From: Gymnothorax reevesii
Lineage: Eukaryota > Chordata > Actinopteri > Anguilliformes > Muraenidae
Length of the DNA: 64,000 nt
Direction: 5' to 3'
Assembly: GCA_029721435.1 (NCBI GenBank)
Contig: CM056576.1
Coordinates: 118,843,166-118,907,165, forward strand
The stretch's first letter is position 1; each line of letters starts with the position of its first letter. The notes below the pieces were generated by a model. It saw nothing but the letters and a program-made list of their open reading frames with translations. It ran no database searches and was not told where the DNA came from. A program made the position numbers and the translations under genes. Of the stretch, positions 23,849-36,348 are shown piece after piece.

Positions 23849-25779
23849 AAAATACTCTCAGAAGTAAGTTTAAAAGTCTGTCCTATTTGCCCAATTCATT
23901 CCAAATTCAATTACAATGTCCAATTACAATGCCCGATTTCAGCGTGTCAATGAGGATTCAGTAAAGTGTCCATACACATTTGGCTATGTTGAGCCTAAAT
24001 ATCCCTCCGCAACTGTATATATCTGACTGACCACCATAAATCATCACCATGTAAACAGTCAGACATTTCCAACAAGCTGGATTCATGAATTTTGTTTGAG
24101 CGTGAGGGCAGGGATACTTTCTGTGTATGCACAGTCTGAGTAGTTTTGCTCAGTATATAATATATTGTGATAAAAGGCAAAATGCTTTGGAGAGGTACTT
24201 GAAATACCAATCCAAAGAGTCTGTCTGTCTCTCTCACTCACATTGCTCATGCAAATGAACACACACTCTCAGAAACCAAATCCCTCAAAAGGAATCCAAA
24301 ACATTACCTGAAACATAAAAGCTGTCGGACTCATGATATGTATGGGTCACAGTGGCGCCTTTCTTCAAATCTGAGATGCAGTTCTGCATGAGCCACTCAA
24401 ATATATCCAATTCCTGTATCCTTTCATTTGTCAAAATTAGAACATTTTGAATGATATCAGAATTTTCTATTCTATATTAACACTCTAACAGAGCTGGGGA
24501 ATAATTGTATTTGCCCCCACAAGACAGCTGGTCAACAGAGGTCACAATAGATTTGTGTTCATAGGATCAGCTGGATAACCAATGTGTAGGTAAAATTGCA
24601 CGAATGCTACTTTGCAACCTTAGAACTACAGGGTTTTGACTGGCATTTTGGTCAAAATTGAGTTGACTATTGCACATAAATGATAATAAATAATTTCATC
24701 CTATGAATAAGCATGGCTTCATTTGTTACATTGGCTTCAGATCAGAATTACAAAGTTCCAATTCCCTAAGTGTACACTGAGCGTTGTCCTCTCTCAGGTG
24801 TAGCCAATTCCCTTCCTTAAGACGAGAAATGAATCCCGTCATTTGAGCACAAGAATCTGATCACTTCAATCTCTTTTCTTTTTTTCTTTGTTCATTTAAA
24901 CATAGAAGGCATCGGCTTGAAAACCTGCTTTGCAGAATATCCCAGCAATTGACATGGAAAAATCTGGAGTAGTTTTTTTTTTTTTTTGTCAGGGGTAGCC
25001 TATTAAGGCAAGTGAGTAAAACATTTTTTAATTTAATTTAGCCTGTATTTCATTAAAAAGGAAGCCGTGTGTTTAACTGCCAATGGATTATTCATATTGT
25101 TGGGATATGCGTTAATCAAGAACAGTGATTGAAAACGGGTCAGTAATCATCTATTTCAGAGGTAGTTTTCCGCCCCCTCTGTTTTTTGTGCAGCAATGAC
25201 TACTGTGTTTGGGCGAAATATACTTTGTGGCCTATTTGTTACCAATGGCATAACTTAGCTAATGTTAGCATGTTGGCTTTCACAATCTGTTTCAAGAAAT
25301 GCCCCATGGTGGCTGGCTAGCTACATTTGGTCTCACGACAGGCTAGAAACGGGCTTTTTTCAGATTCACATTGAAGGATTGACAATACGTACTGCCCTCT
25401 TTGTGCGATCCAAGAATGGGTCCACAGTCATTTTTTTCCTTATTTTTCACGCTTTACCTAATGCGAGACAGCCAGTATCGTACACACCGCTGCAGACACC
25501 ACTGTTTGTTTACACTTTAGTTCCCGGAAGTCGGTTCCACACGTCATGGAAGATGGCAAACGATGATTGCGAACCGCCGTGTAGTCTGTCTTGTCTCTCG
25601 GCTGAGTAACGTCAATAATTTATGACTCTATAATCACATATTCTGACACAGTGCCCATTGAAACAGACAAAAATACTATGTAGTCTGAAGCTGGAATTAA
25701 GAATTGTACTGCTAGCAGTTGATTGGCTGATTGGATAATTGCATGTAAGCAGGTGTATTGCTGTTCCCAATACAGCTAT

Positions 25780-26090
25780 CGCTTTTTCTCCCCAGGTTGA
25801 AGTGGTCATGCTGCATCTCTTATTGAAACATTTATTGGTAGCTTGAGTCCCTCTTTGGATAACACAGGGTAGGTCAGCGGCTTTTTTTGTTTTAATAAAA
25901 GGCAGGGTGTGGGAGTGGGACGAAATTGTGGTTGTGCAGGGGGGAGACCTGTATCCTCTCGCAGGGGGATTAGCAATCGCAGATTAGATGATGGGAGGGG
26001 AGAAATGGAGAATTCAAACAAGGATGAGAGTTGCGATCATCCATCAATCACGGCCCCCGTACATTGCAAAAAATTAATGTCCTAATAATA
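25780..26090. promoter_or_regulatory. Candidate conserved noncoding island
   Basis: Repeat-free sequence with GGGGATTAGCAATCGCAGAT, GATTAGATGATGGG and ATCCATCAATCACGG (HOX/PBX/MEIS-like cores TGATNNAT and ATCAATCA), and a GC-rich purine block. It has the look of a developmental enhancer; only a cross-species alignment can confirm it. Confidence 0.3.
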
Positions 26091-26829
26091 ACGTTCAACA
26101 ACATACTCAGCCCGTAATATCTCATCACACTGGATTTTCATGGACATAGACATCTATAGTAATTGACTAGTAGATATGGTTTGTCATGGGCATTGCATTA
26201 AATACACCGACGGAAAAGATCTCTAAATTCATATGCATCGATGCTCTGGTGAGCCTTGACAGTCCACTCTGTGAATTATAATATGGCATTTATTCAAAAA
26301 AGAATGTATCTTAAAAAACTATTTTATTTTGGGAAAACTGAACTTTGCCTCTATCTTATGTTTGTGTTTGCAATCTTATGACAGTTTATGGGTATTGGAT
26401 GGACCACATACAAAAGTAAAATTAAATTTTATCTGGCTTGCGATAAGACAAATTTGGATGTCACTGCCAGACCACAAGAGTAGCATCTAGTCAAGGAGAC
26501 CCCTGTGCTTGTCAAATCTGTCTCTTGGATCCTATGCGTTCAGGTTAATTTCTGAAATTTATGCCGCGTTAGCAGTGAAGAAAATTAGCAACTGCAGCGG
26601 TACAACATGAGAGACAAAGAGATATAAGCACAGAGAATAGCCCTTTCTGTGAAAAACAATCTCTTTCATTTCTTTGTTTTCCAGCAGTGGGTGTTCATGC
26701 AATCTTTAGGGAAATGAAAATAACATAGCCATCAAAAATAAGAGGTTTAGCTACTGTTGCATATGCATGACCATGCCTTCAGCTAAGCCCTAGGTTCACT
26801 CTGTCTTTTCAGCTCCACTGAATTAAAAC

Positions 26830-27330
26830 AAGAGGCTCTTTTGAATAATGGAGGCCCAGCTGGCTTTGCATTTCAGGGGTGTCACTCCAAGTCACTAGTG
26901 CCCCTGTATTTTCTTTCCCCCTCACACATGGTCTTCAGATTCTTTTGCATTTCATACAGAAGCTTCCGGTACACACTCTCGATGCCAAGGTGTCAAATCC
27001 TCAATGCTAATTGGGACCACTGTCCTACAAACACCCAAACAAACTCACAAAATAACTCGCTAATGCTCACCGTGGTGTTCTCATTAGCTTCTTGCAAATC
27101 CTGATGTCCTTCCCCCGCCAAAAGTATCAGGATAGCTCATGTTCAGGGTTTGGGAAAGAAATGCAGATGGGCTAATCTGCCTGCCGCTTCAGACCCTTTT
27201 GAGGAGGCTGGTAAATGACCAGCTTTTCTTTACCGCCAAAACAACAGGTCAAACAATGCTAGCACCGCCTCGGTGTTTCAGATCCGAAGTCTCCATATGG
27301 CACACAGTGCCAAGCTTGCTTTAATGGTGT
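26830..27330. promoter_or_regulatory. Candidate conserved noncoding island
   Basis: The sequence is GC-balanced, without repeats, and holds GCTAATGCTCACC, CTCATTAGCTTCTTGC, GGGCTAATCTGCC (CTAATC, bicoid-class homeodomain core) and AAACAATGCTAGC (SOX-like). Small frames on the plus strand end quickly and have no domain. Confidence 0.25.
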
Positions 27331-28175
27331 GAGCTCTATTCATCTTTCCTTTCAGTTGCCATCAGAGAGAAGCATGGCGGAGCAAGGGGAAGGTCTGAAC
27401 TTTATTTCATCAAAGGAAATCTTTCAGAAATGGCATGTAAATGACTGTGAAAAGAAAACAACTCCAACAGCGTCCAGACAGTCATTTTTTAAAACTGTCA
27501 CAAAGATGAATAACAATCTGTTTTGTGCCTCACTGACATACAGGAAAATAACCTTCCAGGGCTAATGCCCGAAGTGGGTTTTCATTCTGCTCTTGTTTTG
27601 AAAAGAAACTTTCACCGTCTAAAGATGAATGGTCTTTTGTTAATATCTTTACACTGGTTTCCAAGTTCAGCAAACATGCTTACTTGAAATATGTGAGCTT
27701 CTGATGAGATTTGTTGTTGAGTCAAGTTGTTTCTCCTGTTAACACATTTTATTTTCAGATGAAATGGAAATCCAAATCTACACATCATATTCAAGAATTT
27801 AAAAATGAAATGTTGGTGATAAAAAATTTGTATTTTTTGCATTTGCCTCAGGGTCCCTAAATGAAAGACCTGCTTCCTGGTCTGTCTTGACAGTTGACAC
27901 CGCTGTGTATACTGTATTTCCTCAGTGAAGAAGCAAAGGCATAGTCATTTGTGTTCCACGAACAGATATTCTTATAGCATGAGGGTTTTCAAAACTGAGG
28001 TAAACAACTTACAGCGCCCTCTATAATTATTGGCACCCCTGGGTAAGATGTGTTAAAAGCCTTAAAATAAATCACATTTTTATTGCAGAAGCATCAAGTA
28101 ATTCATCACTTCCTGTTTCCCTGGGGTATAAATATGATGTGACACAGAGGCTATTTCTCTTATCCACCTCTCAAC

Positions 28176-29985
28176 ATGGGAAAGACAAAGGAACACACCA
28201 TTCAAGTAAGGCAGAAGCGTTTTGACCTTCACAAGTCAGGCAATGGCTACAAGAAAATAGCCACTCGCCTGCACCGGCCCATATCTACTGTCAGAGGAAT
28301 CATTAAGAAGTTTAAAACAACTGGAACAGTGGTAAACAAGCCTGGACGAGGACACAAGGTTATTTTGCCACCAAGCACAGTGAGGAGGATGGTAAGAGAA
28401 ATAAAAAGTTCTCCAAAGCTCACTGTTAAAGAATTGCAACAAATGGTAGCATCTTGGGGTCACAAAGTCTCCAAAACAACCATCATGCGCTATCTACATG
28501 CCAACAAGCTGTTTGGGAGGCATGCACGGAAAAAACCTTTTCTCAGTCACAATCATAAATGCAAACATCTGGAGTTCGCCAAGCGGTACTGTGACTTCAA
28601 CTGGGACCGTGTGCTTTGGTCAGATGAGATCAAGATAGAGCTTTTTGGCAACAAACACTCTTAGTGAGTCTGGCGGAACACAAAAGATGAGTATGCAGAA
28701 AAGCACCTCATGCCCACTGTGAAGTACGGGGGAGGATCGGTGATTCTGTGGGCCTGTTTCTCTTCCAGAGGCCCTGGGAACCTTGTTAGGGTGCATGGCA
28801 TCATGAATGCTTTGAAATACTAGGACATTTTAAATCAAAATCTGGTGGCCTCTGCCCGAAAGCTGAAAATGGGTCGTCACTGGGTCTTTCAGCAAGATAA
28901 TGAACCAGAATTTTTTTTTTCTACACAAAAATGGTTGACCAGACACAGAATCAAGCTCCTCCGATGGCCATCTCAGTCCCCAGACCTCAACACCATTGAA
29001 AACCTGTGGAGTGAGCTGAAGAGGAGAGTGCAGAGGAGAGGACCCAGGTTGCTGGATGATTTAAAGAGATTGTGCAAAGAGATATGGTCGAAGATCCTGT
29101 TGAAGATTATATTTCAGCATTATTAATTATATTCATTATTCATGATTATATATATATTGTATCATTCATTGCTCATACTAATAATCAATAGACTAACAAT
29201 TAGATTTATAATTATAATCATGATCAATAACCATATTATGTGGGCAGCAAAAAGACACACACACACACACACACACACATACATACAAGTAGTTCACATA
29301 CTGCAGTGCAAACACACAGACAAATATACATACAAGCAGTTCACACACAGACAGACACACATATACAAGCAATTCAGTTCACACATGCATGAGCAGCTCA
29401 CACACATAAGCAGTGGGCTTCTGCAGCTTTGATCAGTAAGCAGGCTTCTGTTTAGTTGATTCAAAAAACATAATCAGAGGATGTATTTGATTTCTGTAGC
29501 TTTGACCAATATTTGTTACTGAAAACATAATCTATTGAATCATTTGTAATTATTTGATATGCATTGAATTCATCCACTTGTATCTTTTTCTTTTTATCAT
29601 ACTCATCTGGCTGTATTCTTTGTCTGTATATCTCTTGCTGGGTGTGGCTGTGAATTTCCACTGTGATGCGCATGCGTCAAATTCCTGAAGGATTACCTAA
29701 CTGGGATCTCAGGTCACCTGTCCAATGGTAGTGCGAGAATGAGAGCTATAAGAGCTACTGTCAGAGCTGGAAAACGGAAGTTCTTTACATTTATCAACAT
29801 GACACAATAAAGCTTAATTTTCTTTTTCAGAGTTTGTCTCTCTCCAATTGCTTGAGGATGGGGGAACCTCAATATGTTGAAGAAAACCACAACAATCCCT
29901 CTCTCTGTTTTCTCCCATCTTGTGAAACATTATAGGAGAAGATTAGGCGCTGTTTTCTTGGCAAAAGGGGGTTGTACAAAGTTTT
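28176..29985 (+). pseudogene. Tc1 transposase with in-frame stops, split by a solo LTR
   Basis: The ATG at 28176 opens MGKTKEHTIQVRQKRFDLHK. An N-terminal helix-turn-helix pair follows (to about residue 110), with KPGRGHK as the GRPR-like linker. The frame stays open to TAG at 28662, directly followed by TGA (codons 163 and 164), and a further TAG lies at 28821 (codon 216); otherwise one frame continues to 29094. Catalytic residues are visible: Asp in VLWSDEIKIELFG, Asp in FQQDNEPEF and Glu in [11 protein letters not shown]. The spacing is 33, one codon short of the usual 34, beside a run of T at 28912-28920. The last part resumes after the LTR at 29899 (PLSVFSHL..LAKGG, to about 29985). The gene is dead. 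Confidence 0.9.
29098..29894 (+). mobile_element. Solo LTR, 797 bp, inserted in the second Tc1
   Basis: It starts TGTTGAAGATTAT and ends AAACCACAACA, giving TGTTG/CAACA termini. It is flanked by the 4-bp duplication ATCC (29094-29097 and 29895-29898). Excision restores the Tc1 reading GAAGATCCCTCTCTCTG. An AATAAA lies at 29806-29811 and a TATA-like GCTATAAGAGC at about 29747. A (CA)n tract (29255-29279) and CAAGCAGTTCACACAC-type repeats fill the U3 part. No internal region remains. It differs in sequence from the LTR at 12418. Confidence 0.85.
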
Positions 29986-30387
29986 AACATCGGGGGTGCT
30001 AATAATTGTGCCACACATGATTTGATGTAAAAGAATTATTTCTTAATGTGGGATTTTTTTCCCTCTGAATAAATGCAATTGAATTAAAGCTAGGATTTTC
30101 CTCCTTTTATTCATTGTGGTCCTATATTATTTACAAAAAAAAACTGAATTTATTAGAAGCTAAACAACACATCTTAACCAGGGGTGCCAATAATTATGGA
30201 GGGCAGTGGATGGTTATGAGTATAGGTAATGAGGTAAAACGTTTCTGGTACTTTTTAAAAGAAGACGTGTTTGGCAGGCAATTGAAATTTAACACATGCG
30301 TAGTGGATACTTGTTTGGAACCTAAGACTCAGTCAGTCCAATGGCCAAATTACCCATCATCCCTTCATCTCCACATAACCTGTACAC

Positions 30388-30445
30388 CTGGAATTAGGTG
30401 CTTATTCATCATTAACAAATACGATCAATGAGCACCTAATTCCAG
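30388..30445. repeat. Strong 19-bp-stem hairpin
   Basis: CTGGAATTAGGTGCTTATT (30388-30406) pairs with AATGAGCACCTAATTCCAG (30427-30445) with a single mismatch across a 20-base loop. It lies just outside the second Tc1. It could be a MITE core or a structured transcript element; no terminal repeats were identified. Confidence 0.6.
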
Positions 30446-33400
30446 CTGTGTGTGCAGCACTTCAGGTTTACTCAGCCTGTCTTCTCCCTTTCAGGCCTGC
30501 TTCCTGAAGGCTCTCTGCAATGTGATTGATCAAGGTTCAGGAAGCACAGTTTTCCATAAAACCAAGAGAATATGATTAAAGTTTGGGGTTGTGCTGCTGA
30601 AGAATAAGAGGTAAAAATTAATTGAACTTCTTCTTTCTTTTGAAGTCCATGAAAACAACACTGGCCTCCAATCTTCAGAAAACAGTCTTCATACCTTAGA
30701 ACTATACACTAACCAAACACTTCCCGGCCTCCACACTTCCCAGCTTTTTTCAAGCTCATGCCAAATTAGCCACAACAAAGGCACTGCGTAAACATGGGGG
30801 CAATGATGTCATAGAAGAAAGGCTGGACTACAAACAAGGTGTTTTAGGCAGTTAAGAACCTGTGTTCTATATCTGAGAGAATAAGTCCCTTTGGTGTGGA
30901 CGTTGATTTTTGTAACTCTGCAGATATTTTACATGCAGAAAAGCAGTATAAAACTCCAAAGGAAAGGGAAAAAACCAAAAAAAGCAGAATATGTCTCCTT
31001 TAGACATCATGAGTTCAGCAGTCGCCAGCAATAATTGCAGTAAATCTTTTAATGTCAAAAATTATTAACAGTCTTTATTTTACACCTGAAAGGAAGTGGT
31101 CTTGCTGAGATTTGGGTGTGGCATGGTGTGTGGGCTGAGCTCTACTTTGGTCCCCTTGCGTGGGCAGAGTTTTGTTTGCTTTGGTCTGCAGCAGTCACCT
31201 CTTTATCTGAGACCCTCTCTGATTCATTGTTATGTGAATTAGAAAAAAATATGAAAGGTGGTCAGACTATCCCAAATTTCATTTTAATCCCCTGCCACAA
31301 AATGGAGGGTAGGGGATATGTCAATGGAGATTGTCCGTCTGCCCTTTCGTCTTTCCATCTATCTGTCCAGATAACAGCGGTTTTTTTCAGAAACAAGTTT
31401 ACCTTGACGAAAGAAATTTTGTTTATGTTCCTAGTAATAACCTTCTCTGGGTTTGAAAACTGTTGTTTTTTTAATCTTTTTTTTAGAGAATTATGGCCCT
31501 CTTTTTAATGTGTTTGGACTTCGAAAGGGATTCCATGGTGGTGAGGATGGTCTTGATAATGTCCTCTTAATTTTTTTATTTTTCAAATTTTTTTTAGATT
31601 TATTCCATTGGCATGACAAACTAAGATGAAGGGAGGCATCCTAGCCTCCTACATTTCAGGGTAATTTCAGGATGGATCGCTAAGTGGGATCTAACTAGTA
31701 AGTGCATTATTGCCTGAAACTAAAGTGGCCCTGGGGATCTATATTCCTTTAAATTACTGCAGGTACTCAGCAGGCGCTTCATTTCCAACCATAGAACGAT
31801 TATGGAACCAGGAGCTGTGTCCCCATCTTACCATCCCAACCCTTGGGGGGGAGGGCGACAATATCCTTGCATAACTCTGTTTCCAGCTCCAGTAGCTGTT
31901 ATGGACACCACTGCAAAACAGCCTTGGCTAGGATTGTGATGTATTTCTTGTGATGTAATACAAAACATGCCAAATGACCTGGACTGGCCGTTTGTCAGCA
32001 TAATGATTTTCAGCTCAGGCAACAGGAGGTAGCGCCAGTCTCTCCCTAGGTTTAATTTTTCCGTCTGAAATGTTCTTGATGCAGACGTATTCGCAGTCAC
32101 TAGAGACGCGGCCCCATACATTTTCTATGAGCAGGGTGGACTCAAAATGATAGAGATGTATCTTCAATTCCCTGACACTTGTAGACAGTTTCTTCCACTC
32201 TCTGTTGGTGTTTGACTTACTGTCTAGCGGCAGTGAAGTGCTCCCTGCATTCATATGTTTCTTTCTTTTCTTTTTTTTTTGCAGTAGGCCTTCTTGATAA
32301 ATCAGTGCTGACATATAGAGATACGTTACTTTGAAATTTATTTTATAAAAAAATTTTTAAATGTCCACTTTAAACTCCAAGCATAAAAACTGACAGTTAT
32401 TTCTGGAAGAAATACCACAGCAAGCAGCGGAAAACATTCAAGCTCGCTTCTGGCACTTTTGAAGCGCATATTCATACAACATTTGAAAAGACACCTGTCT
32501 CTTTCCATAAGCCTAAAGACCTGCAGCACGGCGGGTTACTGCCTGTCAATCTTGAACTCTGTGCTCCGGTTCTTTTCTGTATTCTACTCCAGGCAGTGGG
32601 TTTTCAGCTTCATTCTGACTTTGGGGAAACCAAGGACAGGGTCAGGTAGTGTATGCCGTCCAGATTAGAAGATAATGTCTTTCAATGAACATGCTTCCAG
32701 TCTACACTGTAAAAAATTATTTATTCTCTCAACTTGACCGAGTCATTTTGTTGCTTTTACAGAGTCAAGTTTCTGTGAATGTGAAGAGTAGTGATAAACT
32801 TGACTCTTTACATTACCAGACCTTGACTCAGTCAAAGCAATAAGATGACTTGACTTGGTAAAGTTGACTGGAAAAAAAAATTGTTTTACCCGCAATAGCA
32901 TTACAGGAACAAAAAGTAAAGGATACATGTGATGTTTTCTCCTACACATGCAGAGATTGGTCCATAGTTACACAAAAGGAAGCACTATGAGAAGACGGTG
33001 CCCATCCCGGTGCTGTCATTACACATATTCTTCCACATTGCTCACAGAAATCTGCTAGCATTTATCCTTGGTGGTTAGGATAGATTATGAAGTCTTTTAA
33101 TCCTTGTTGATGTTTGCAAATGTACAATTTTTTTCCCTCAATGATTGTTTTTTTTCAATCTGCCTGCACAATTCTTTTTTTATATTTGTTTTCTATATTT
33201 TTGTATTTAACAAAACAAAATAAAAAGTTGCTCCAGAATTCATAGCGTAATTTTCTCTTGTGTCACTTAGATATATGATTATGGGAAATTCAGGTTCTCT
33301 AAGGAACAGGAGCTTCTTGGAAAGGCTCTGTTTTGCAGTCTCCCTTTGTTCACACCCTCTTACAGACTGAGTGAGTATTGACCATTGGCACATGCAGCGA

Positions 33401-33759
33401 CAAAGTAGTAGCATGGACTCCATTGTGATTGTAATTAGCATTGACACAGTTCCAATAAATTGTTTATTACAGCAAGATTAAATTGATGATAGTAAAAAAA
33501 GAAGGAAAAATCAAATGTGGATCTCGCCCAGCAACGGAACAAAACAGACAGTCTCACAGTAATTAAACATTTGAGCCCCCATCATTATCGAGAAAAAAAA
33601 AACAAAAAAAACGAAGGAGTATTGAAATGTTATTTCAATGCTGTTCACTCTAATATACTATTAGAGACAATGACTGTTAACTCCAACTCCCCCCCATCCC
33701 CCCCGACCTGTCACCCACCACCCACAATCCCTCACCTTATTACGATGCAGGCTAACATC

Positions 33760-34130
33760 TGACCCCTAGAGATTATCGTTTCTTTACAAAGCGCTTATGG
33801 CCGCTATGTTTTCTAATTAAACCTCTGATACCCCTTGAGGGCAAAAAACCGCTAAGTGACTGCAGGACTGTAAGACCTTGGCCCAGAAGCGTTGGAATTT
33901 CTATGATAAAAAGAAAATTGCTTCTCTTTAAACTGCCCAAGGGAGAGACCGGCGTATCGTACATTGTGGTTCGCTCGGAGGTGATGAATGTACAAGCAGG
34001 CTTGAAGCAACAAAAGGCCGTGGTGATTATCGATTGATTTCATAACAAGGCCAGTCACTTTGGGGAGAAAGGAGCTGTGACAAACAATGTTTTGCCAAGT
34101 TTTGTTTTTGCGTCCAGGCTTATTGCAGTT
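33760..34130. promoter_or_regulatory. Candidate conserved noncoding island
   Basis: Repeat-free and GC-balanced. It includes TTCTAATTAAACC, TTATCGATTGATTTCATAAC (TGATT/ATCGAT homeodomain-like), GAACAAT-like and ACAATGT (SOX-like) sites, and AGTGACTGCAGGACTG. An adjacent poly-C tract at about 33690-33707 marks its left limit. Confidence 0.3.
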
Positions 34131-34249
34131 CTCTAGTGAACACATTATTCAAAAATTTAATGCCTCCACAGACTTCTCCATTGAAGATGACAGCTGGAGT
34201 CAGTATGACATTAAATACCAAAACATTGGGCTTATATAACAAATAAATG

Positions 34250-34610
34250 GTATGTGAGCTGACTGCGCACCTTATCGCTGTGTGCATCCTGAATTATATA
34301 TGAATCCATTTGAACTTAAATGTGGCTTGCTTTGAAGAGAAATGAACCTTTTTAAAGACGTGCAATGAAGCCCGACTGTAAAGGCACGTGTTCAACGCAT
34401 TTCATGCACATTGTAGACGGTAGGGAAGAAGATTGGGAGCAGGGTTCAGTGGTCTTCTGTCTTTTCCTTTTACATGCAATTAATTCTGCGTGTTTTTCTT
34501 GATCAAATTTTTGGGAAAATAGCATGAAAATTAATTAGTTTGCATGTCAAAGTTAAGCACAATTTTGACTAAATTAATGGTGTTCCAAAGAGATTGGTAC
34601 TAAAAAAGCA
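34250..34610. promoter_or_regulatory. Candidate conserved noncoding island with homeodomain/octamer cluster
   Basis: Within about 100 bp there are AATTAATTCTGCG, TTGATCAAATTTT, AAAATTAATTAGTTTGCATG (two TAAT cores and an octamer-like TTTGCAT) and CTAAATTAATGG. Upstream are CCTTATCGCTGTG and GGCACGTG (E-box). There is no repeat and no coding signal. Confidence 0.3.
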
Positions 34611-35352
34611 AGATAATGAGGTGTGATAATTAGGTATAATTTGGATGCTTTTTTTTGCAGAAGTTTTGATTCAGCATCATTCAGTTTGTCAGACAAGTAA
34701 ATGTTGCATTTTTTATTTGGAGTTTTTAAACTTTATTTTTTCAGTGTTCACCAAGGTCCATAGCTCAACAAATACAGGAGCTATGAAAGCCTGCCTGATG
34801 GCATGTTTTAGCATCTAAATATTTTTTTATAATGTAATTGCATTTGCATTGCATTTATTTCTTTTAGGGCCAATTCTTGCTGCCAATCCTTCATCATCTC
34901 ACGCCATTACTTCCTCGAAAGGCATTTGGCCATCCATGCTTCCATTTTACTCACCTTTCTGCTTCAGCTGAAGCCCTGCCGTGGCAGAGGACTGCACACC
35001 TAGCCTGTGCAGAGGACAATGCAATGTATTGCATTTATATCCAATCTTCCATCCCTTATCTTGCTACACAAACTGGGAGGAGTACCCCAACCAGCAGCAC
35101 TGAGGAACACCCAGTTGAAACTCATACTCCATTTAGACATGGTGTATAGGAACATCACAAGCTTACGTTAAGTTTTTGAAGGCAATTCTTCAGAAGCCTC
35201 ATACTGTAGGTGTGATATCATGCTGTATCCATCTTACCATCATGGCTTTTACTGGCTCACTGTTCAAAGACCAATAAACCAGCCACTTATTCCAATGAAA
35301 GTGATGGGGGTTTTACTTTGTTGGGAACAGTGAGAAATACGCAGACACTTAA

Positions 35353-36348
35353 AGGGACATTATCATGGTACAGCAAGTCACGCTTAGTAGCTGCATAAAT
35401 ACACAAAATCAATCATGTATAGGAATTTTTTCATATAAGGTCATACTTTAAAATTGTTTGATTGTTTTTGATAATTTATGGAACGTGCCATGACACTTCT
35501 TGCAAATGGTCATTTTGAAGAAATGCTGCTAGGGGCGCTGTAAATAGTGATGTTGTCCCAGCTCTCCGCCTTCATTTTGGCTGTCATTTTCATCATTGTA
35601 CTGGTTTTATGCATTATGAATTGTGATGATAATACTTGACCATAATGCGTCTTTTTTGTGATATCCGGCTATTAATCCGAATCGCTTGCCTGCAAAGAAA
35701 GCGGGTTAGTTAGATTTCCAGCACTTAGACCTCAACTATGTCTGCATGACTGACATTCAAACATGACAAATGACACAAACTCATTGCGTTACGGTAGCCT
35801 ACCCCAGGGATATACATGATATAGAGGATCTTACACGAGTAAATGTGTCATATAAAAGTTATGAAAGGAGTTGAGTGCATTTTGTGTTTGTTGCAAGCTT
35901 TATTTTTGTACTGAGCACCATCATTCGCTGTAATGAGTCACAATCACGAGTAAACTTGCTATGATTTTTAAATTCACAGTCAACACTGACTAGCCAGGTA
36001 GCTAATAAACTAATGTCACATAAAGGTTATGGAAAGGTACTCCATGCACACTGGCTCGCTAGGTAATTTCACAAAATTGCAGTGGAAAGACAGTGATTGT
36101 ACTGAATGTGTGCTGTCTGTAGTGAATATGCAGAGCAGCCAGAGTAAAATCACCCAAGCGCCGAAAAAAAGAAACTGCACTACTTAAATGGCACGCCCAA
36201 ATCAAGGGAAAATAGCCTGTTTGCTCGCACCCTTTGCTCAATATTTGTATTACATGGGGGTTGAATCACCCAGAAAATGTTAGAAGTTGAATGTATCGTT
36301 ATCTGGGAATGAATTAAGCAGCAAATTGTTTTGGATGATAATGTCCCT
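35353..36348. mobile_element. TTAA-type (Kolobok/T2-like) MITE, 996 bp
   Basis: AGGGACATTATCAT starts the element after TTAA (35349-35352). Its inverse ATGATAATGTCCCT ends at 36348, followed by TCAA, probably a mutated TTAA. TTAA duplications with AGGG termini are known for Kolobok/T2 elements (piggyBac also uses TTAA but has different ends). No transposase frame is present. Confidence 0.7.

Larger units (their letters stand above)
23865..28009. other. Gene-free stretch with element-poor islands
   Basis: No supported exon. A poly-T tract lies near 24976. Two islands of mixed composition, 25780-26090 and 26830-27330, are listed separately. The 115-codon plus-strand frame at 25262-25609 has no domain and lies in sequence with MITE-like character, so it is not called a gene. 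Confidence 0.5.
28010..30210 (+). mobile_element. Second Tc1-family transposon, interrupted by an LTR
   Basis: The left terminus after TA is CAGCGCCCTCTATAATTATT followed by GGCACCCCTGGGTAAGATGTGTT (28011-28053). The right terminus is the inverse AACACATCTTAACCAGGGGTGCCAATAATTATGGAGGGC (about 30166-30204); its last bases have drifted. Removing the LTR at 29098-29894 leaves about 1.4 kb. The transposase gene inside is broken by three stops and by the LTR. Confidence 0.88.
30446..35348. other. Gene-free stretch with scattered remnants
   Basis: No supported exon. At 31289-31450 a weak hairpin (CCCCTGCC..GGGTAGGGG) is followed by GTCCGTCTGCC..CTATCTGTCC, the same design as the hairpin-ended families elsewhere. 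Near 32706 CACTGTAAAAAATT resembles a CACTA/EnSpm-type end, but its partner is not found. Two motif-rich islands (33760-34130 and 34250-34610) are listed separately. Confidence 0.45.

Noticed and set aside
25262..25609. 115-codon plus-strand frame
   Set aside because: No domain or splice context was recognised, and the sequence has MITE-like character. No evidence of coding selection.
31116..31508. 130-codon plus-strand frame
   Set aside because: It crosses the hairpin-type repeat at 31289 and a T-rich tract, with no domain; not a plausible exon.
32706..32895. CACTA/EnSpm-like MITE beginning CACTGTAAAAAA
   Set aside because: Only one end is visible; the expected TTTTTACAGTG partner and 3-bp duplication are missing.
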